This document shows, in pieces, positions 27,332 through 35,829 of a stretch of 64,000 nt of DNA. Position 1 is the first letter of the stretch. Each line of letters opens with the position of its first letter. Where the stretch lies: contig NZ_JAHXGQ010000001.1 in assembly GCF_019375475.1 (NCBI RefSeq), positions 1,116,001-1,180,000 of the forward strand. The letters are read 5' to 3'. The notes under the pieces are model-generated. The model ran no database searches and was not told the origin of the DNA. It was given only the letters and a program-made list of their open reading frames with translations. Source of the DNA: Saccharothrix obliqua (lineage in GTDB: Bacteria; Actinomycetota; Actinomycetes; Mycobacteriales; Pseudonocardiaceae). The position numbers were made by a program, and so were the translations under genes.

Positions 27332-27356
27332 GTGCTTCCCAAGCACCCGGCGCGCT
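27318..27356 (+). promoter_or_regulatory. Pause hairpin of the cimA attenuator
   Basis: AGCGCGCCGGGT (27318-27329) is perfectly complementary to ACCCGGCGCGCT (27345-27356); an overlapping alternative is GTGCTT / AAGCAC in the loop. The 5' arm covers the last leader codons and the stop, so ribosome position decides whether it forms. Confidence 0.65.
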
Positions 27357-27390
27357 GACCTCTCGCATCCTGCGGGGGGTCTTTTTGTTT
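27357..27390 (+). terminator. Attenuator terminator before cimA
   Basis: GACCTCTCGCA (27357-27367) pairs along its full length, with G-U pairs, with TGCGGGGGGTC (27371-27381), 3-nt loop, followed by TTTTTGTTTT. It ends 26 bp before the cimA start, so it must act as an attenuator rather than as the terminator of btuF. Confidence 0.75.
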
Positions 27391-27415
27391 TCCACGTTCT
27401 TCTAGGAGACCCTCC

Positions 27416-29002
27416 GTGACCACGCTCGGCGATTCCTTCCACGTCTACGACACGACCTTGCGAGACGGTGCCCAGCGCGAGGGCATCTCCTACTCGGTGA
27501 CGGACAAGCTGGCCGTCGCGCGGCTGCTGGACGGGTTCGGCGTCGGGTTCATCGAGGGCGGCTGGCCGGGCGCCATGCCGAAGGACACCGAGTTCTTCGC
27601 ACGGGCCGCCGCCGGGGAGTTGACCCTGAAGAACGCGCGGTTGGTGGCGTTCGGGTCCACGCGCAAGCCGGGTGTCCGCGTGCAGGACGACAAGCAGGTG
27701 CGCGCCCTGGTCGAATCGCAGGCACCGGTGGTGACGTTGGTCGCCAAGTCCGACCGGCGGCACGTGGAGTTGGCGCTGCGGACCGACGTCGCCGAGAACT
27801 TCGCCATGGTGCGCGACACCGTCAAGTTCCTCGTGGACGAGGGGCGGCGCGTTTTCCTCGACGCCGAGCACTTCTTCGACGGCTTCGCGTTCGACCCGGA
27901 CACGGCGCTGCGGACGCTGGAGTCCGCTGTGGAGGGTGGCGCCGACGTCGTCGTCCTCTGCGACACCAACGGCGGCCAGCTCCCCCTGGGGCTGGCGGAG
28001 ACCGTCGCCGACGTGATCGCCCGCACGGGCTTCCGCGTCGGCATCCACTGCCAGGACGACACGTCCTGCGCGGTGGCGAACACGATCGCCGCGGTGCAGG
28101 CGGGGGCGACCCACGTCCAGTGCACCGCCAACGGCTACGGCGAGCGAGCGGGCAACGCGGACCTGTTCGCCGTCGTCGGGAACCTCGTGACCAAGCTCGG
28201 CCTGGACGTGCTACCGCACGACAGCCTGGCCGAGTCGACCCGCGTCTCCCATGCCGTTGCCGAGATCGCGAACATCGCACCCGACACCCACCAGGCCTAC
28301 GTCGGGGCTTCGGCCTTCGCCCACAAGGCGGGGCTGCACGCGAGCGCGATCAAGGTGGACCCGGAGCTGTACAACCACATCGACCCGGGCGCCGTCGGCA
28401 ACGACATGCGGGTGTTGGTCACCGAGATGGCGGGTCGGGCCAGTCTCGAACTCAAGGGACGTGAGTTCGGGATCGACCTGGCCCGCCGGCCTGAAGCACT
28501 GACGAACGCGGTGCGGAAGGTGAAGGAGCTGGAGGCGGGCGGCTGGTCGTTCGAAGCCGCCGACGCCTCCCTGGAGCTGCTGCTCAAGAACGAGGTGTCC
28601 GAACTGGACACCCCGCCGTTCCGGCTGGAGTCCTACCGGGTGGTGCTGGACCACGCGGTGGACGGCGCGATCGTGTCCGAGGCGACGGTGAAGGTCCACG
28701 TGGCGGGGGAACGGGTCATCGCGACCGCCGAGGGCAACGGGCCGGTGCACGCGCTGGACGCGGCTCTGCGCAAGGCGTTGCTGCCGCACCTGTCCTGGTT
28801 GGACGGTGTTCACCTGAGTGATTACAAGGTGCGCATCCTGACCGACCAGCACGGCACCGACGCCGTCACCCGCGTACTGGTGGAGTCCACCGACGGCGAG
28901 CGCGAGTGGACGACGGTCGGCGTGCACGGGAACATCGTCGAAGCCAGCTGGCTCGCCCTTTGCGATGCCCTCGTGCACAAGGCGACCCGGGTCAGGCCGT
29001 GA
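27416..29002 (+). CDS. cimA: Citramalate synthase (LeuA-type, third family)
   Basis: 528 residues, GTG start with AGGAGA upstream. Aldolase-type TIM barrel with the HMGL/LeuA signatures: VYDTTLRDGAQREGISYSV at the N-terminus and GIHCQDDTSCAVANTIAAV with the metal-binding HxQDD; then a C-terminal LeuA dimer/regulatory domain (EATVKVHVAGERVIATAEGN). It condenses pyruvate and acetyl-CoA to (R)-citramalate, giving 2-ketobutyrate for isoleucine without threonine. Sequence alone does not fully exclude an isopropylmalate-type role, but the family form (DTTLRDGAQREGIS, FIEGGWPG) and the Ile leader support citramalate synthase. Overlaps the convergent protease-like gene by 11 bp. Confidence 0.88.
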   Translation: MTTLGDSFHVYDTTLRDGAQREGISYSVTDKLAVARLLDGFGVGFIEGGWPGAMPKDTEFFARAAAGELTLKNARLVAFGSTRKPGVRVQDDKQVRALVESQAPVVTLVAKSDRRHVELALRTDVAENFAMVRDTVKFLVDEGRRVFLDAEHFFDGFAFDPDTALRTLESAVEGGADVVVLCDTNGGQLPLGLAETVADVIARTGFRVGIHCQDDTSCAVANTIAAVQAGATHVQCTANGYGERAGNADLFAVVGNLVTKLGLDVLPHDSLAESTRVSHAVAEIANIAPDTHQAYVGASAFAHKAGLHASAIKVDPELYNHIDPGAVGNDMRVLVTEMAGRASLELKGREFGIDLARRPEALTNAVRKVKELEAGGWSFEAADASLELLLKNEVSELDTPPFRLESYRVVLDHAVDGAIVSEATVKVHVAGERVIATAEGNGPVHALDAALRKALLPHLSWLDGVHLSDYKVRILTDQHGTDAVTRVLVESTDGEREWTTVGVHGNIVEASWLALCDALVHKATRVRP

Positions 29003-29582
29003 CGAGGGTGAGCTGCTCGGCGCTGAGGATCCGGTTCAGCGGGAGGAAGTAGGCGGTGCAGTGCGAGCCGCCGATGATGTGGCCCTGCGCGTTGCCGCCG
29101 CTGATGACCGGGTTCCAGCTGTCACCGGGTTGCACGCACAGGTTCGTGCGGGTCAGCCCGGTGACGACCCCGTCGGGGTACGAGACGGACTGGTTCAGCG
29201 CCTGGACGGTCCCGCAGTGCCAGCCCGAGGTCCGGGACGACGTGCAGACGCTGCTGCCGACGGTGGCCGGCGTGCTGCCGGTCACCGGTCGTCCCGCGAC
29301 GGTGGGCGACTGGTACCACTTCTCCGGCTCGGCGAGTCGCACCACGGCGTACGCGTCGCGCACCGCGACGACCGGACCGACGCCGGGCAGGGTGGAGTTG
29401 GCGCGGGCGCACGTCGGCGACACCAGGAGGTGCCCGTGGGTGTTGAAGCCGTTCACGCAACGCGTCCCGGGTAGCTGGCTGCCTGCCTCCAGCTTGACGG
29501 GGGCCGCGGCGGGCGCGGCGGTGGCCGTGGGCGCGGTGATGGCCAGCAGCAGGGCGGCCAGGGTGGTGAGCAGGGTTCTCAT
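28992..29582 (-). CDS. Secreted S1 (streptogrisin-like) protease homologue lacking the catalytic His
   Basis: 196 residues with a signal peptide (LLTTLAALLLAITAPTATA). The streptogrisin scaffold is clear: a first disulfide loop CVNGFNTHGHLLVSPTC, DAYAVVRL, and CVQPGDSWNPVISGGNAQGH ending at IIGGSHC. However the usual AGHC of the first loop is SPTC, so the catalytic His is replaced by Thr, and the GDSGGP loop is GDSWNP: Ser is kept but the two glycines shaping the oxyanion hole are Trp-Asn. The Asp of DAYAV remains. It is therefore expected to be inactive as a protease and may bind rather than cleave. The frame is intact, so this is not a decaying pseudogene. Confidence 0.82.
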   Translation of the reverse strand: MRTLLTTLAALLLAITAPTATAAPAAAPVKLEAGSQLPGTRCVNGFNTHGHLLVSPTCARANSTLPGVGPVVAVRDAYAVVRLAEPEKWYQSPTVAGRPVTGSTPATVGSSVCTSSRTSGWHCGTVQALNQSVSYPDGVVTGLTRTNLCVQPGDSWNPVISGGNAQGHIIGGSHCTAYFLPLNRILSAEQLTLVTA

Positions 29583-29625
29583 GGTTCGACGCTAGGCACG
29601 CCGGGTGGTGTGGCAAGCCGCCGGT

Positions 29626-29631
29626 TAGGGT
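29626..29631 (+). promoter_or_regulatory. -10 box TAGGGT for a leaderless start
   Basis: TAGGGT lies 7 nt before the GTG at 29639 and decides that start over the in-frame GTG at 29630, which would overlap the box. Confidence 0.5.
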
Positions 29632-29638
29632 GATTGTC

Positions 29639-30409
29639 GTGCGCATCGCCCGTATCGCTCAGCCAGATGGCCTCGCTTTCGCCGCGATCGAAGGAGACGG
29701 TGACGACCTCACCGCGGTCGAGATCGCCGACGACCCGTTCGCGAACCCGAAGTTCACCGGCCGCCGGTGGCCGCTCGCGGACGTCCGCCTGCTGGCGCCC
29801 TTCCTGCCGCCCAAGATCGTGGGCATCGGCCGCAACTACGCCGAGCACGCCGCCGAACTCGGCCACGAGGTGCCGGACCACCCGTTGATGTTCCTCAAGC
29901 CGAACACGGCGGTCATCGGGCCCAACGCCGACATCAAGCTGCCCGCCGCGTCCGAGCGGGTGGACTTCGAAGGTGAGTTGGCGGTCGTCATCGGTGTCGG
30001 CGGCCGGGACATCCCCGCCGACCGCGCCCGGCAGTCGATCCTCGGCTACACCATCGCGAACGACGTCACCGCCCGCGACCTCCAGGAGGCCGACGGCCAG
30101 TGGACGCGCGCGAAGGGCTTCGACACCTTCTGCCCGCTCGGCCCGTGGGTGGAGACCGAGTTCGACGCCTCCGACGTCGCCATCCGGACCGAGGTCGACG
30201 GCGTCGTGCGCCAGGACTCGCGGACCTCCCTGCTGCTGCACGACATCCCGGCCCTGATCGAGCACATCTCGTCGGTGATGACCCTGCGCCCGCTCGACGT
30301 GATCCTCACCGGCACGCCGGCCGGGGTCGGGCCGCTCACGGCCGGGCAGACCGTGTCGGTGACGGTGGAGGGCCTCGGCACCCTGACCAACTCGGTGGCG
30401 AACCGGTAG
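29639..30409 (+). CDS. Fumarylacetoacetate hydrolase family protein
   Basis: 256 residues. The N-terminal cap (IARIAQPDGLAFAAIEG) is followed by the FAH core: KIVGIGRNYAEHAAELG, DFEGELAVVIG with the metal-binding acidic residues, ANDVTARDLQ, AKGFDTFCPLGPWV and ILTGTPAGVGPLTAGQ. Members hydrolyse or decarboxylate acylpyruvates and related 2-keto compounds with Mg. An FAH protein next to gltX is also what I recall for mycobacteria; the substrate is not known. Confidence 0.9.
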   Translation: MRIARIAQPDGLAFAAIEGDGDDLTAVEIADDPFANPKFTGRRWPLADVRLLAPFLPPKIVGIGRNYAEHAAELGHEVPDHPLMFLKPNTAVIGPNADIKLPAASERVDFEGELAVVIGVGGRDIPADRARQSILGYTIANDVTARDLQEADGQWTRAKGFDTFCPLGPWVETEFDASDVAIRTEVDGVVRQDSRTSLLLHDIPALIEHISSVMTLRPLDVILTGTPAGVGPLTAGQTVSVTVEGLGTLTNSVANR

Positions 30410-30420
30410 CGGACGTGGGT

Positions 30421-30448
30421 TCGGGCGGCCCCCGCGGGGGTCGCCCGA
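30421..30448. terminator. Bidirectional terminator between convergent genes
   Basis: TCGGGCGGCCCCC pairs with GGGGGTCGCCCGA (one G-U), centred midway between the FAH stop (30409) and the monooxygenase stop (30462). Confidence 0.8.
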
Positions 30449-30461
30449 GGTGTCCGGTGGT

Positions 30462-31706
30462 TCAGGTGCGCGCGATCCGGCTCGGCGCGCGGCGGGCGAA
30501 GTCGGGCGCGTGCTCCGGGCGCAGGCCGATGCCCACGACGTAGGCCGGCACGACCTGGAGCCACGGGAAGCGCTGCATGACCCGCAGCGGCCGGGGCAGG
30601 ACGTCCGGGACCTCCCCCTCCTCCGCCGTCAGGGTGTTCCGCAGGAACGAGTCCTGGATGCGCCGCTGTGCCGCCTGGGTCACGACGGTCGGGAACCAGC
30701 GCCTGCGCCGCACCTTCGCCAGCACGTCCGGCGTGATCCGGCCGCGCCGGGCGGGACCGGCGATGACGCGGGCCGCCGCCACGGCGTCCTGCACGGCGAG
30801 GTTGATGCCGACGCCGCCGATGGGCGACATCGCGTGCGCCGCGTCGCCGATGCACAGCACGCCGTCGGCGTGCCAGCGCCGCAGGCGGTCCAGCTTCACG
30901 TCCAGCAGCTTCACGTCGTCCAGCGACTCGACGGTCGCCATGCGGTCCGCCAGCCACGGGATCAGCCGGCCGACCCGGTCGCGGAACGCCTGCACGCCCT
31001 GCGCGCGCAGCCTGCGGTCGGCGCCCTTCCCGATCAGGAACGCGCACTGGAAGTAGTCGCCGCGCGGGATCAGCACCATCGCGGTGCCGGCGGCGAACCG
31101 GCCGGTGCCCGCGTTCGGCTCGCCCTCGTGCCGGGGCAGGCGGAACCACCAGACGTCCATCGGCACGCCGAACGAGTGGGTCGGCAGACCGGCCTCCTGG
31201 CGCACCAGCGAGCCGCGCCCGTCGGCGGCGACGACCAGGTCCGCGGCGAGTTCCCGCGGCCCGTCCGGCGAGTCGTAGCGGACGCCGGTGACCCGACCGC
31301 GGCTCCGCAGGAGACCGGTGAACTCCGCGTTCATCCTTAACGTGAACGACTTTTCTAGTTTGGCCGCGTCGGCGAGCAGGTCCAGGAAGTCCCACTGCGG
31401 CACGAACGCGATGTGCTTGTGCGGGCCGGGCAACCGCGTCAGGTCGGCCATCGTGGCGACCCCGTCGCGGGTCAGCAGCTGCGCCTTCTCGACGATCTGG
31501 TGCGGCACCTCCGCGAACGACGGGCCGAGCCCCAGCTCGTCCAGCAGCGTCAGCGTGGACGCGTGCACCGTGTCGCCCCGGAAGTCCCGCAGGAAGTCGC
31601 CGTGCTTCTCCAGCACCGTGACGTCGACACCCGCCCGTGCCAGCAGCAACGCCAGCACCATGCCCGCCGGGCCGCCCCCGACGACGGCGATCGTGGTCCT
31701 CTCCAT
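30462..31706 (-). CDS. FAD-dependent monooxygenase (p-hydroxybenzoate hydroxylase type)
   Basis: 414 residues from the ATG at 31706 (AGGTGGGG upstream; GTG 31715 is the alternative). Motifs of group A flavin monooxygenases: IAVVGGGPAGMVLALLLARAG, the DG motif in LVVAADGRGSLVRQEAG, and GDAAHAMSPIGGVGINLAVQ. Hydroxylates an aromatic or polycyclic substrate using NAD(P)H and O2; the Met after AHA and the C-terminal basic tail give no clue to which one. A palindrome upstream suggests regulated expression, although no regulator gene is adjacent. Confidence 0.88.
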   Translation of the reverse strand: MERTTIAVVGGGPAGMVLALLLARAGVDVTVLEKHGDFLRDFRGDTVHASTLTLLDELGLGPSFAEVPHQIVEKAQLLTRDGVATMADLTRLPGPHKHIAFVPQWDFLDLLADAAKLEKSFTLRMNAEFTGLLRSRGRVTGVRYDSPDGPRELAADLVVAADGRGSLVRQEAGLPTHSFGVPMDVWWFRLPRHEGEPNAGTGRFAAGTAMVLIPRGDYFQCAFLIGKGADRRLRAQGVQAFRDRVGRLIPWLADRMATVESLDDVKLLDVKLDRLRRWHADGVLCIGDAAHAMSPIGGVGINLAVQDAVAAARVIAGPARRGRITPDVLAKVRRRRWFPTVVTQAAQRRIQDSFLRNTLTAEEGEVPDVLPRPLRVMQRFPWLQVVPAYVVGIGLRPEHAPDFARRAPSRIART

Positions 31707-31721
31707 CGTCCCCACCTCATT

Positions 31722-31737
31722 TTCAACAGGGGTTGAA
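31722..31737. promoter_or_regulatory. Palindrome TTCAAC-N4-GTTGAA upstream of the monooxygenase gene
   Basis: Perfect 6-bp arms with a 4-bp spacer, 16 bp before the ATG of the monooxygenase gene (read on the minus strand). TTCAACnnnnGTTGAA resembles operators of MarR- or TetR-type repressors of catabolic or stress genes; no candidate regulator is nearby. Confidence 0.5.
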
Positions 31738-31779
31738 TAACCTTAGGATGCTCCTGTCCCCGGCCCCGGTCAAGGCGGA

Positions 31780-31785
31780 TACGCT
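31780..31785 (+). promoter_or_regulatory. -10 box TACGCT of gltX
   Basis: TACGCT is 9 nt before the gltX ATG; no Shine-Dalgarno is present, so the mRNA is likely leaderless or nearly so. Confidence 0.45.
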
Positions 31786-31794
31786 GACCGGGTC

Positions 31795-33273
31795 ATGAGC
31801 ACACCGGCCGTCGTCACCGAGGCCCGCGTCCGCTTCTGCCCGTCACCGACCGGCACCCCGCACGTGGGCCTGCTCCGCACGGCGCTGTTCAACTGGGCGT
31901 ACGCCCGGCGCACGGGCGGGCGGCTCGTGCTCCGGATCGAGGACGTCGACGCGCCCGGCGAGTCGGGCGAGCGGGTGCTGGACGCGTTGCGCCTGCTGGG
32001 CCTGGACTGGGACGAGGGCCCGGAGGTCGGCGGACCGCACGGGCCGTACCGGCAGAGCGAGCGCCGCGCGATCTACGCCGACCTGGCCCGCCGCCTCCTC
32101 GACGCGGGCGAGCTGTACGAGTCCTTCTCCACCGCCTCGGAGGTCGCGGCCCGGCGCGTGGCCGCCGGGCAGGACCCGAAGCTCGGCTACGACAACCACG
32201 ACCGCGACCTCACCGACGCGCGGAAGGCCGCGTTCCGCGCGGAAGGGCGTGCGCCGGTGCTGCGCCTGCGCCTCGCGGACGAGGACATCGCGTGGCACGA
32301 CCTGGTCCACGGCGCGATGGCGGTCAAGGCGGGCGCGACGCCCGACCCGGTGCTGTTCCGCGCGAACGGCGACCCGCTCCACACGTTCACCAACCCGGTC
32401 GACGACGCCCTCATGCGCGTGACGCACGTGCTGCGCGACGCGGACCACCTGCCGTCCACGCCACGCCAACTGGGACTGCACGCCGCGTTGCGCCGGATCG
32501 GCGCGGCCGATTCCACGCCGCGCTTCGGCCACCTCCCGCACGTGCTCGGCGACGGCGACCGGAAGCTGTCCAAGCGGGACCCGCGTGCCGACCTGTCCTA
32601 CTACCGACGTCGCGGATTCCTCCCCGAGGGGCTGCTGAACTACCTGGCGCTGCTGGGCTGGTCCACCGCGGACGACCACGACGTCTTCACCGCGGCCGAG
32701 TTCGCGGCGATGTTCTCCCTGGCGCGGATCAGCGCGAAACCGGTCCGGTTCGACCTGAAGAAGGCCGAGGCGGTCAACGCCGCGCACCTGCGCGCGATGC
32801 CCGTGGAGGAGTTCATCGCGCGCGTGCTGCCCCGGCTGGCGGAGGACGGCGTCCTGGTGGACCCGACCGACGAGCAGTTGGCCGCGCTGCGCGAAGTGGC
32901 CCCCCTGGTGCAGGGGCGTTTGGTGGTCCTGGCCGAGGCGTCCGGGATGGTGCGGTTCCTCTTCGCGGACGAAGCGGAGTTCGCGCCGGAGGGGGAATCG
33001 GCGGCCCAGGTGCTGGGTGCGGACGCGCGTCCGGTGTTGACGGCGAGCATCACCGCGTTGGAGTCGTTGCCGGAGTGGACGGCCGCCGCGATCGGGGCCG
33101 CGCTCAAGGAGTCCCTTGTGGACGGATTGGGTCTCAAGCCGCGCAAGGCGTACGCGCCGGTGCGCGTCGCCGTGACGGGTCGCACCGTCTCGCCACCCCT
33201 GTACGAGTCCATGGAACTGGTCGGTCGGGACCGCTCGATCGGGCGATTGCGCAAGGCGCTCGGGGCAATGTGA
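31795..33273 (+). CDS. gltX: Glutamate-tRNA ligase
   Basis: 492 residues, class I synthetase. HIGH motif as PHVGL in [25 protein letters not shown] as KLSKR near residues 257-261. Charges tRNA-Glu and, in organisms lacking GlnRS, also tRNA-Gln for later transamidation; both tRNA genes lie 1 kb downstream. Two usually conserved stretches differ from the actinobacterial sequences I remember: LRIEDVD in place of RIEDTD, and [15 protein letters not shown] in place of HVLRGEDLLSSTPRQ. The rest is standard, and the conserved position next to the FAH gene argues for the housekeeping enzyme. Confidence 0.94.
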   Translation: MSTPAVVTEARVRFCPSPTGTPHVGLLRTALFNWAYARRTGGRLVLRIEDVDAPGESGERVLDALRLLGLDWDEGPEVGGPHGPYRQSERRAIYADLARRLLDAGELYESFSTASEVAARRVAAGQDPKLGYDNHDRDLTDARKAAFRAEGRAPVLRLRLADEDIAWHDLVHGAMAVKAGATPDPVLFRANGDPLHTFTNPVDDALMRVTHVLRDADHLPSTPRQLGLHAALRRIGAADSTPRFGHLPHVLGDGDRKLSKRDPRADLSYYRRRGFLPEGLLNYLALLGWSTADDHDVFTAAEFAAMFSLARISAKPVRFDLKKAEAVNAAHLRAMPVEEFIARVLPRLAEDGVLVDPTDEQLAALREVAPLVQGRLVVLAEASGMVRFLFADEAEFAPEGESAAQVLGADARPVLTASITALESLPEWTAAAIGAALKESLVDGLGLKPRKAYAPVRVAVTGRTVSPPLYESMELVGRDRSIGRLRKALGAM

Positions 33274-33365
33274 CTGGTGCGTTCGGGCGGTTCAGGGGTG
33301 CTTGACCGTGCAAGAACCGCTAGATATCACCTCTCTGGTCGAGTCGGACGGGGGGCGGTCGCACC

Positions 33366-33371
33366 TAGCCT
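33366..33371 (+). promoter_or_regulatory. -10 box TAGCCT of the HAD gene
   Basis: TAGCCT lies 6 nt before the GTG at 33378; no Shine-Dalgarno. Confidence 0.45.
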
Positions 33372-33377
33372 CACTGG

Positions 33378-34115
33378 GTGACAACCGCAGCCCCGACTTT
33401 CACCCCCCGGAGAACCGGCGAGATCCGCGCGGTGAGCCTCGACGTGGACGACACCCTGGTCGACTACAGCACCTCGTCGCGCGCCGCGCTCGCCGCGATG
33501 GTCGGCAACGCCGACAACTGGTCGTTGTGGCAGCGCATCACCGACGAGCACTGCGCCCGCCTGCTCGCGGGCGAACTTGAATACGAGTCGATGCGCAACA
33601 TCCGCACGCGCGCCTTCTTCGCCGCCCTCGGCGAGGAGATCGACCTGGCCGAGGCGACCCGGCGCGAGCTGCACCGCCAGGAAGTGCTCGCGTCCGGCTG
33701 GCGGCTGTTCCCCGACGTCGTGCCGTGCCTGGAGTGGCTGCGCGCCACCGGCCTGCCCCTCGCCGCCGTGAGCAACGCCTCCGGCAGGCACCAGCGCGTG
33801 AAGATCGCCGCGCTCGGCCTCGCCGAATACTTCGACACCGTCCTCATCGCGGGTGAGGTCGGCGCCGCGAAACCGGACCGCGTGATCTTCGACACCGCTT
33901 GTGCGGATCTCGGGGTGCCCGTGTGCGACACGGTGCACATCGGGGACCGCCTGCACGCCGATGCGATCGGGGCCCGCGACGCCGGCATGAAGGGCGTCTG
34001 GCTCAACCGGCAGGGACCGCGGGAGGGAGCGCTGCCCGCGGGCATCACCTCCATCAGCAGCCTGTCTGAGCTGCCCGAACTGCTCGTCTGCGAGCTGTCC
34101 GCGGCCACCGCGTGA
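33378..34115 (+). CDS. HAD superfamily phosphatase (HAD-IA)
   Basis: 245 residues. HAD motif I LDVDDTLVDY, motif II AVSNASG, motif III Lys in GAAKPDRVIF and motif IV HIGDRLHADAIGARDAG are all in place, with a helical cap between motifs I and II. Hydrolyses a small phosphorylated metabolite, not identifiable from sequence. It sits between gltX and the tRNA-Gln/Glu pair. Confidence 0.9.
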   Translation: MTTAAPTFTPRRTGEIRAVSLDVDDTLVDYSTSSRAALAAMVGNADNWSLWQRITDEHCARLLAGELEYESMRNIRTRAFFAALGEEIDLAEATRRELHRQEVLASGWRLFPDVVPCLEWLRATGLPLAAVSNASGRHQRVKIAALGLAEYFDTVLIAGEVGAAKPDRVIFDTACADLGVPVCDTVHIGDRLHADAIGARDAGMKGVWLNRQGPREGALPAGITSISSLSELPELLVCELSAATA

Positions 34116-34135
34116 CCCCCGGGTGACCCCCGATT

Positions 34136-34182
34136 TCCGTTCCGCCGGGCTCTTGGTCTACTATTCCTCCCGGCGGAACGGA
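34136..34182 (+). promoter_or_regulatory. 14-bp inverted repeat enclosing a candidate tRNA promoter
   Basis: Arms TCCGTTCCGCCGGG (34136-34149) and CCCGGCGGAACGGA (34169-34182) are perfectly complementary. The 19-nt loop contains TACTAT (34159-34164), a good -10 for the tRNAs starting at 34229. The element may act as terminator for the HAD gene, as promoter, or both. Confidence 0.5.
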
Positions 34183-34228
34183 CAGCCCCCCGAAGCCCAG
34201 GCGGACGGGAAGTTGATCGGAAAGCCAA

Positions 34229-34300
34229 TGGGGTATGGTGTAATTGGCAGCACGACTGATTCTGGTTCAGTTAGTCTAGGTTCGAGTCCTGGTACCCCAG
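34229..34300 (+). tRNA. tRNA-Gln(CTG)
   Basis: 72 nt without CCA. Acceptor TGGGGTA pairs with TACCCCA, discriminator G; anticodon arm ACTGA-TTCTGGT-TCAGT has CTG; T-loop GTTCGAGTC is canonical. Confidence 0.95.
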
Positions 34301-34384
34301 CTGCCGGCGGTGGAAAAGAGATGTGGTAAGCTACCGCAGGTACGAAAAACTGAATGACCGGGCTTGATCCGGTCGAAAACCTAG

Positions 34385-34457
34385 GGCCCCGTCGTCTAGC
34401 GGCCTAGGACGCCGCCCTCTCAAGGCGGTAGCGTGGGTTCGAATCCCATCGGGGCTA
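34385..34457 (+). tRNA. tRNA-Glu(CTC)
   Basis: 73 nt without CCA. Acceptor GGCCCCG with CGGGGCT (first pair G-U), D-arm with GTCTAGCGGCCTAGGAC, anticodon arm CCGCC-CTCTCAA-GGCGG with CTC, T-arm GTGGGTTCGAATCCCAT. Lies 84 bp after tRNA-Gln, probably co-transcribed, next to the synthetase gene region that serves both. Confidence 0.96.
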
Positions 34458-34467
34458 CAGATTGGGG

Positions 34468-34505
34468 GATCCCTGTGTCGCTGCGCGACACGGGGATCTT
34501 TCGCT
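34468..34505 (+). terminator. Terminator of the tRNA unit
   Basis: GATCCC-T-GTGTCGC pairs with GCGACAC-G-GGGATC (one internal mismatch) and is followed by TTTCG; begins 10 bp after tRNA-Glu. Confidence 0.85.
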
Positions 34506-34511
34506 ATTACA

Positions 34512-34560
34512 CCGGGGGCGGAGCCCCCGGACCCCGCCTTTTTCCTCGGCTTCGCCGAGG
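34512..34560. terminator. Two further GC hairpins downstream of the tRNAs
   Basis: CCGGGGGC-GGA-GCCCCCGG (34512-34530) and CCTCGGC-TTC-GCCGAGG (34544-34560), with CCTTTTT between them. They may back up the tRNA terminator. Confidence 0.6.
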
Positions 34561-34564
34561 GGTG

Positions 34565-35090
34565 GGTGGTCGGGGGTGCTGGGTGGGCTTGGCATCTGGA
34601 GATGGCTTGGTCCCATTGGCATCATGAGTTTGCTTGGCCCCATTGGCATCCCTTGTTGCGATCGCCACATTGGTTGCAAGGGTTGCCTTGGCCACCCCCG
34701 CCGCCGCGCCCGTGCCGCCCGCGCCCCGCTCGCGCCGCCCCGCTCGCGCCGCCCCGCTCGCGCCGCCCGCGCCTCGCCCTCGCCGCCTCGCCCTCGCCGC
34801 CTCGCCCCGCTCGCGCCGCCTCGCCCTCGCCGCTGCCCGCGCCTCGCCCTCGCCGCCGCGCCGCCGCGTCCTCGCCGCCGCGCCGCCCTCGCGCCGCAGT
34901 CGTCGCGCCGCCGTTGCCTTGGCCGTCTTGGCCGTCTTGGCCGTCGCGGCCGTCCTTGCCGCGTGGGCGCGGGGGCGGGTGGGCGCGGGGCGGGTGTGAG
35001 TGCTGGTGGCTGGCTGGCGTGTGGCCTTCTGTTCCCTGGGTGTGCGTGAGCCTCGGAGTGCGGGCACTCCGAGGCTCTGGGGGATGGGGT
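34565..35090. other. Low-complexity gap without a supported gene
   Basis: Contains a 19-bp direct repeat with one mismatch (GCTTGG[T/C]CCCATTGGCATC at 34605 and 34632), then about 300 bp made of CGCCGCGCC/CTCGCC/TTGGCCGTC words that read open in several frames but show no gene signature. The last 90 bp are ordinary. Confidence 0.6.
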
Positions 35091-35094
35091 GTGG

Positions 35095-35796
35095 TTATAG
35101 GCGGGACTGAAGGGCTTCTGCCGCGGCCAGTAGGTCGGCGGCCCAGCGGGCGCCCGGGCGTCTGCCCATTCGGTCGATGGGGCCGGAGACGGAGACGGCG
35201 GCCACGACGGAGCCCGTGCTGTCGCGCACGGGGGCCGAAACGCTGGCCACGCCCGGCTCGCGTTCCGCCACGCTCTGCGCCCAGCCGCGGCGGCGGACCT
35301 CCAGGAGGGTTCGCTCGCCGTAGACCGCGTCGGCCAGCAGCGAGCGCTGGGTGCCCGGGTCGGCCCACGCCGCCAGCACCTTCGCGCCCGAACCCGCCGT
35401 CATCGGCAGCCTCGCTCCAACCGGGACGGTGTCGCGCAGCCCGCTCGGCGGCTCCGCGGACGACACGCAGATCCGCTGCATTCCATCCCGGCGGTACAAC
35501 TGGACGCTCTCGCCCGTGATGTCGCGCAACCTCGGCAGCACCGAGGAAGCCGCGTCCAGCAGCGGGTCGGTCGCCCCGCCCGCCAATTCCGCCAACGCCG
35601 CGCCCGGACGCCACCGGCCGTCCGAACCGCGCCGCAGCAGCCGGTGGACTTCGAGCCCCACGGCCAACCGGTGCGCGGTCGCCCGGGGCAAGCCCGTCCG
35701 GTTGCACAACTCGGCGAGCCCACACGGATCCTTCGCCACGGCGGTCAAGACAGCCACTGCCTTGTCGAGCACGCCGATCCCGCTATGCTGTCCCAC
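35095..35796 (-). CDS. IclR-family regulator (LtbR/NdgR type) of leuCD
   Basis: 233 residues. N-terminal winged helix ([33 protein letters not shown]) and C-terminal IclR effector domain ([32 protein letters not shown]). Divergent from leuC with a perfect palindrome between them; the same arrangement is known for LtbR in Corynebacterium and NdgR in Streptomyces, which regulate leucine and other amino-acid genes. Gene name not assigned because orthology was not tested. Confidence 0.9.
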   Translation of the reverse strand: MGQHSGIGVLDKAVAVLTAVAKDPCGLAELCNRTGLPRATAHRLAVGLEVHRLLRRGSDGRWRPGAALAELAGGATDPLLDAASSVLPRLRDITGESVQLYRRDGMQRICVSSAEPPSGLRDTVPVGARLPMTAGSGAKVLAAWADPGTQRSLLADAVYGERTLLEVRRRGWAQSVAEREPGVASVSAPVRDSTGSVVAAVSVSGPIDRMGRRPGARWAADLLAAAEALQSRL

Positions 35797-35808
35797 AAGT
35801 CGATACTA

Positions 35809-35829
35809 ACTTCCCACTGTCTGGGAAGT
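35809..35829. promoter_or_regulatory. Operator ACTTCCCA-N5-TGGGAAGT between the IclR gene and leuC
   Basis: Perfect 8-bp arms with a 5-bp spacer in the 69-bp divergent region; closest to the regulator start (13 bp) and 37 bp before leuC. The likely binding site of the IclR-type protein. Confidence 0.75.

Noticed and set aside
34507-35067. Ala/Arg-rich open frames on both strands after the tRNAs
   Set aside because: Produced by slippage words (CGCCGC, TTGGCCGTC); all frames stay open and none has gene-like codon structure.
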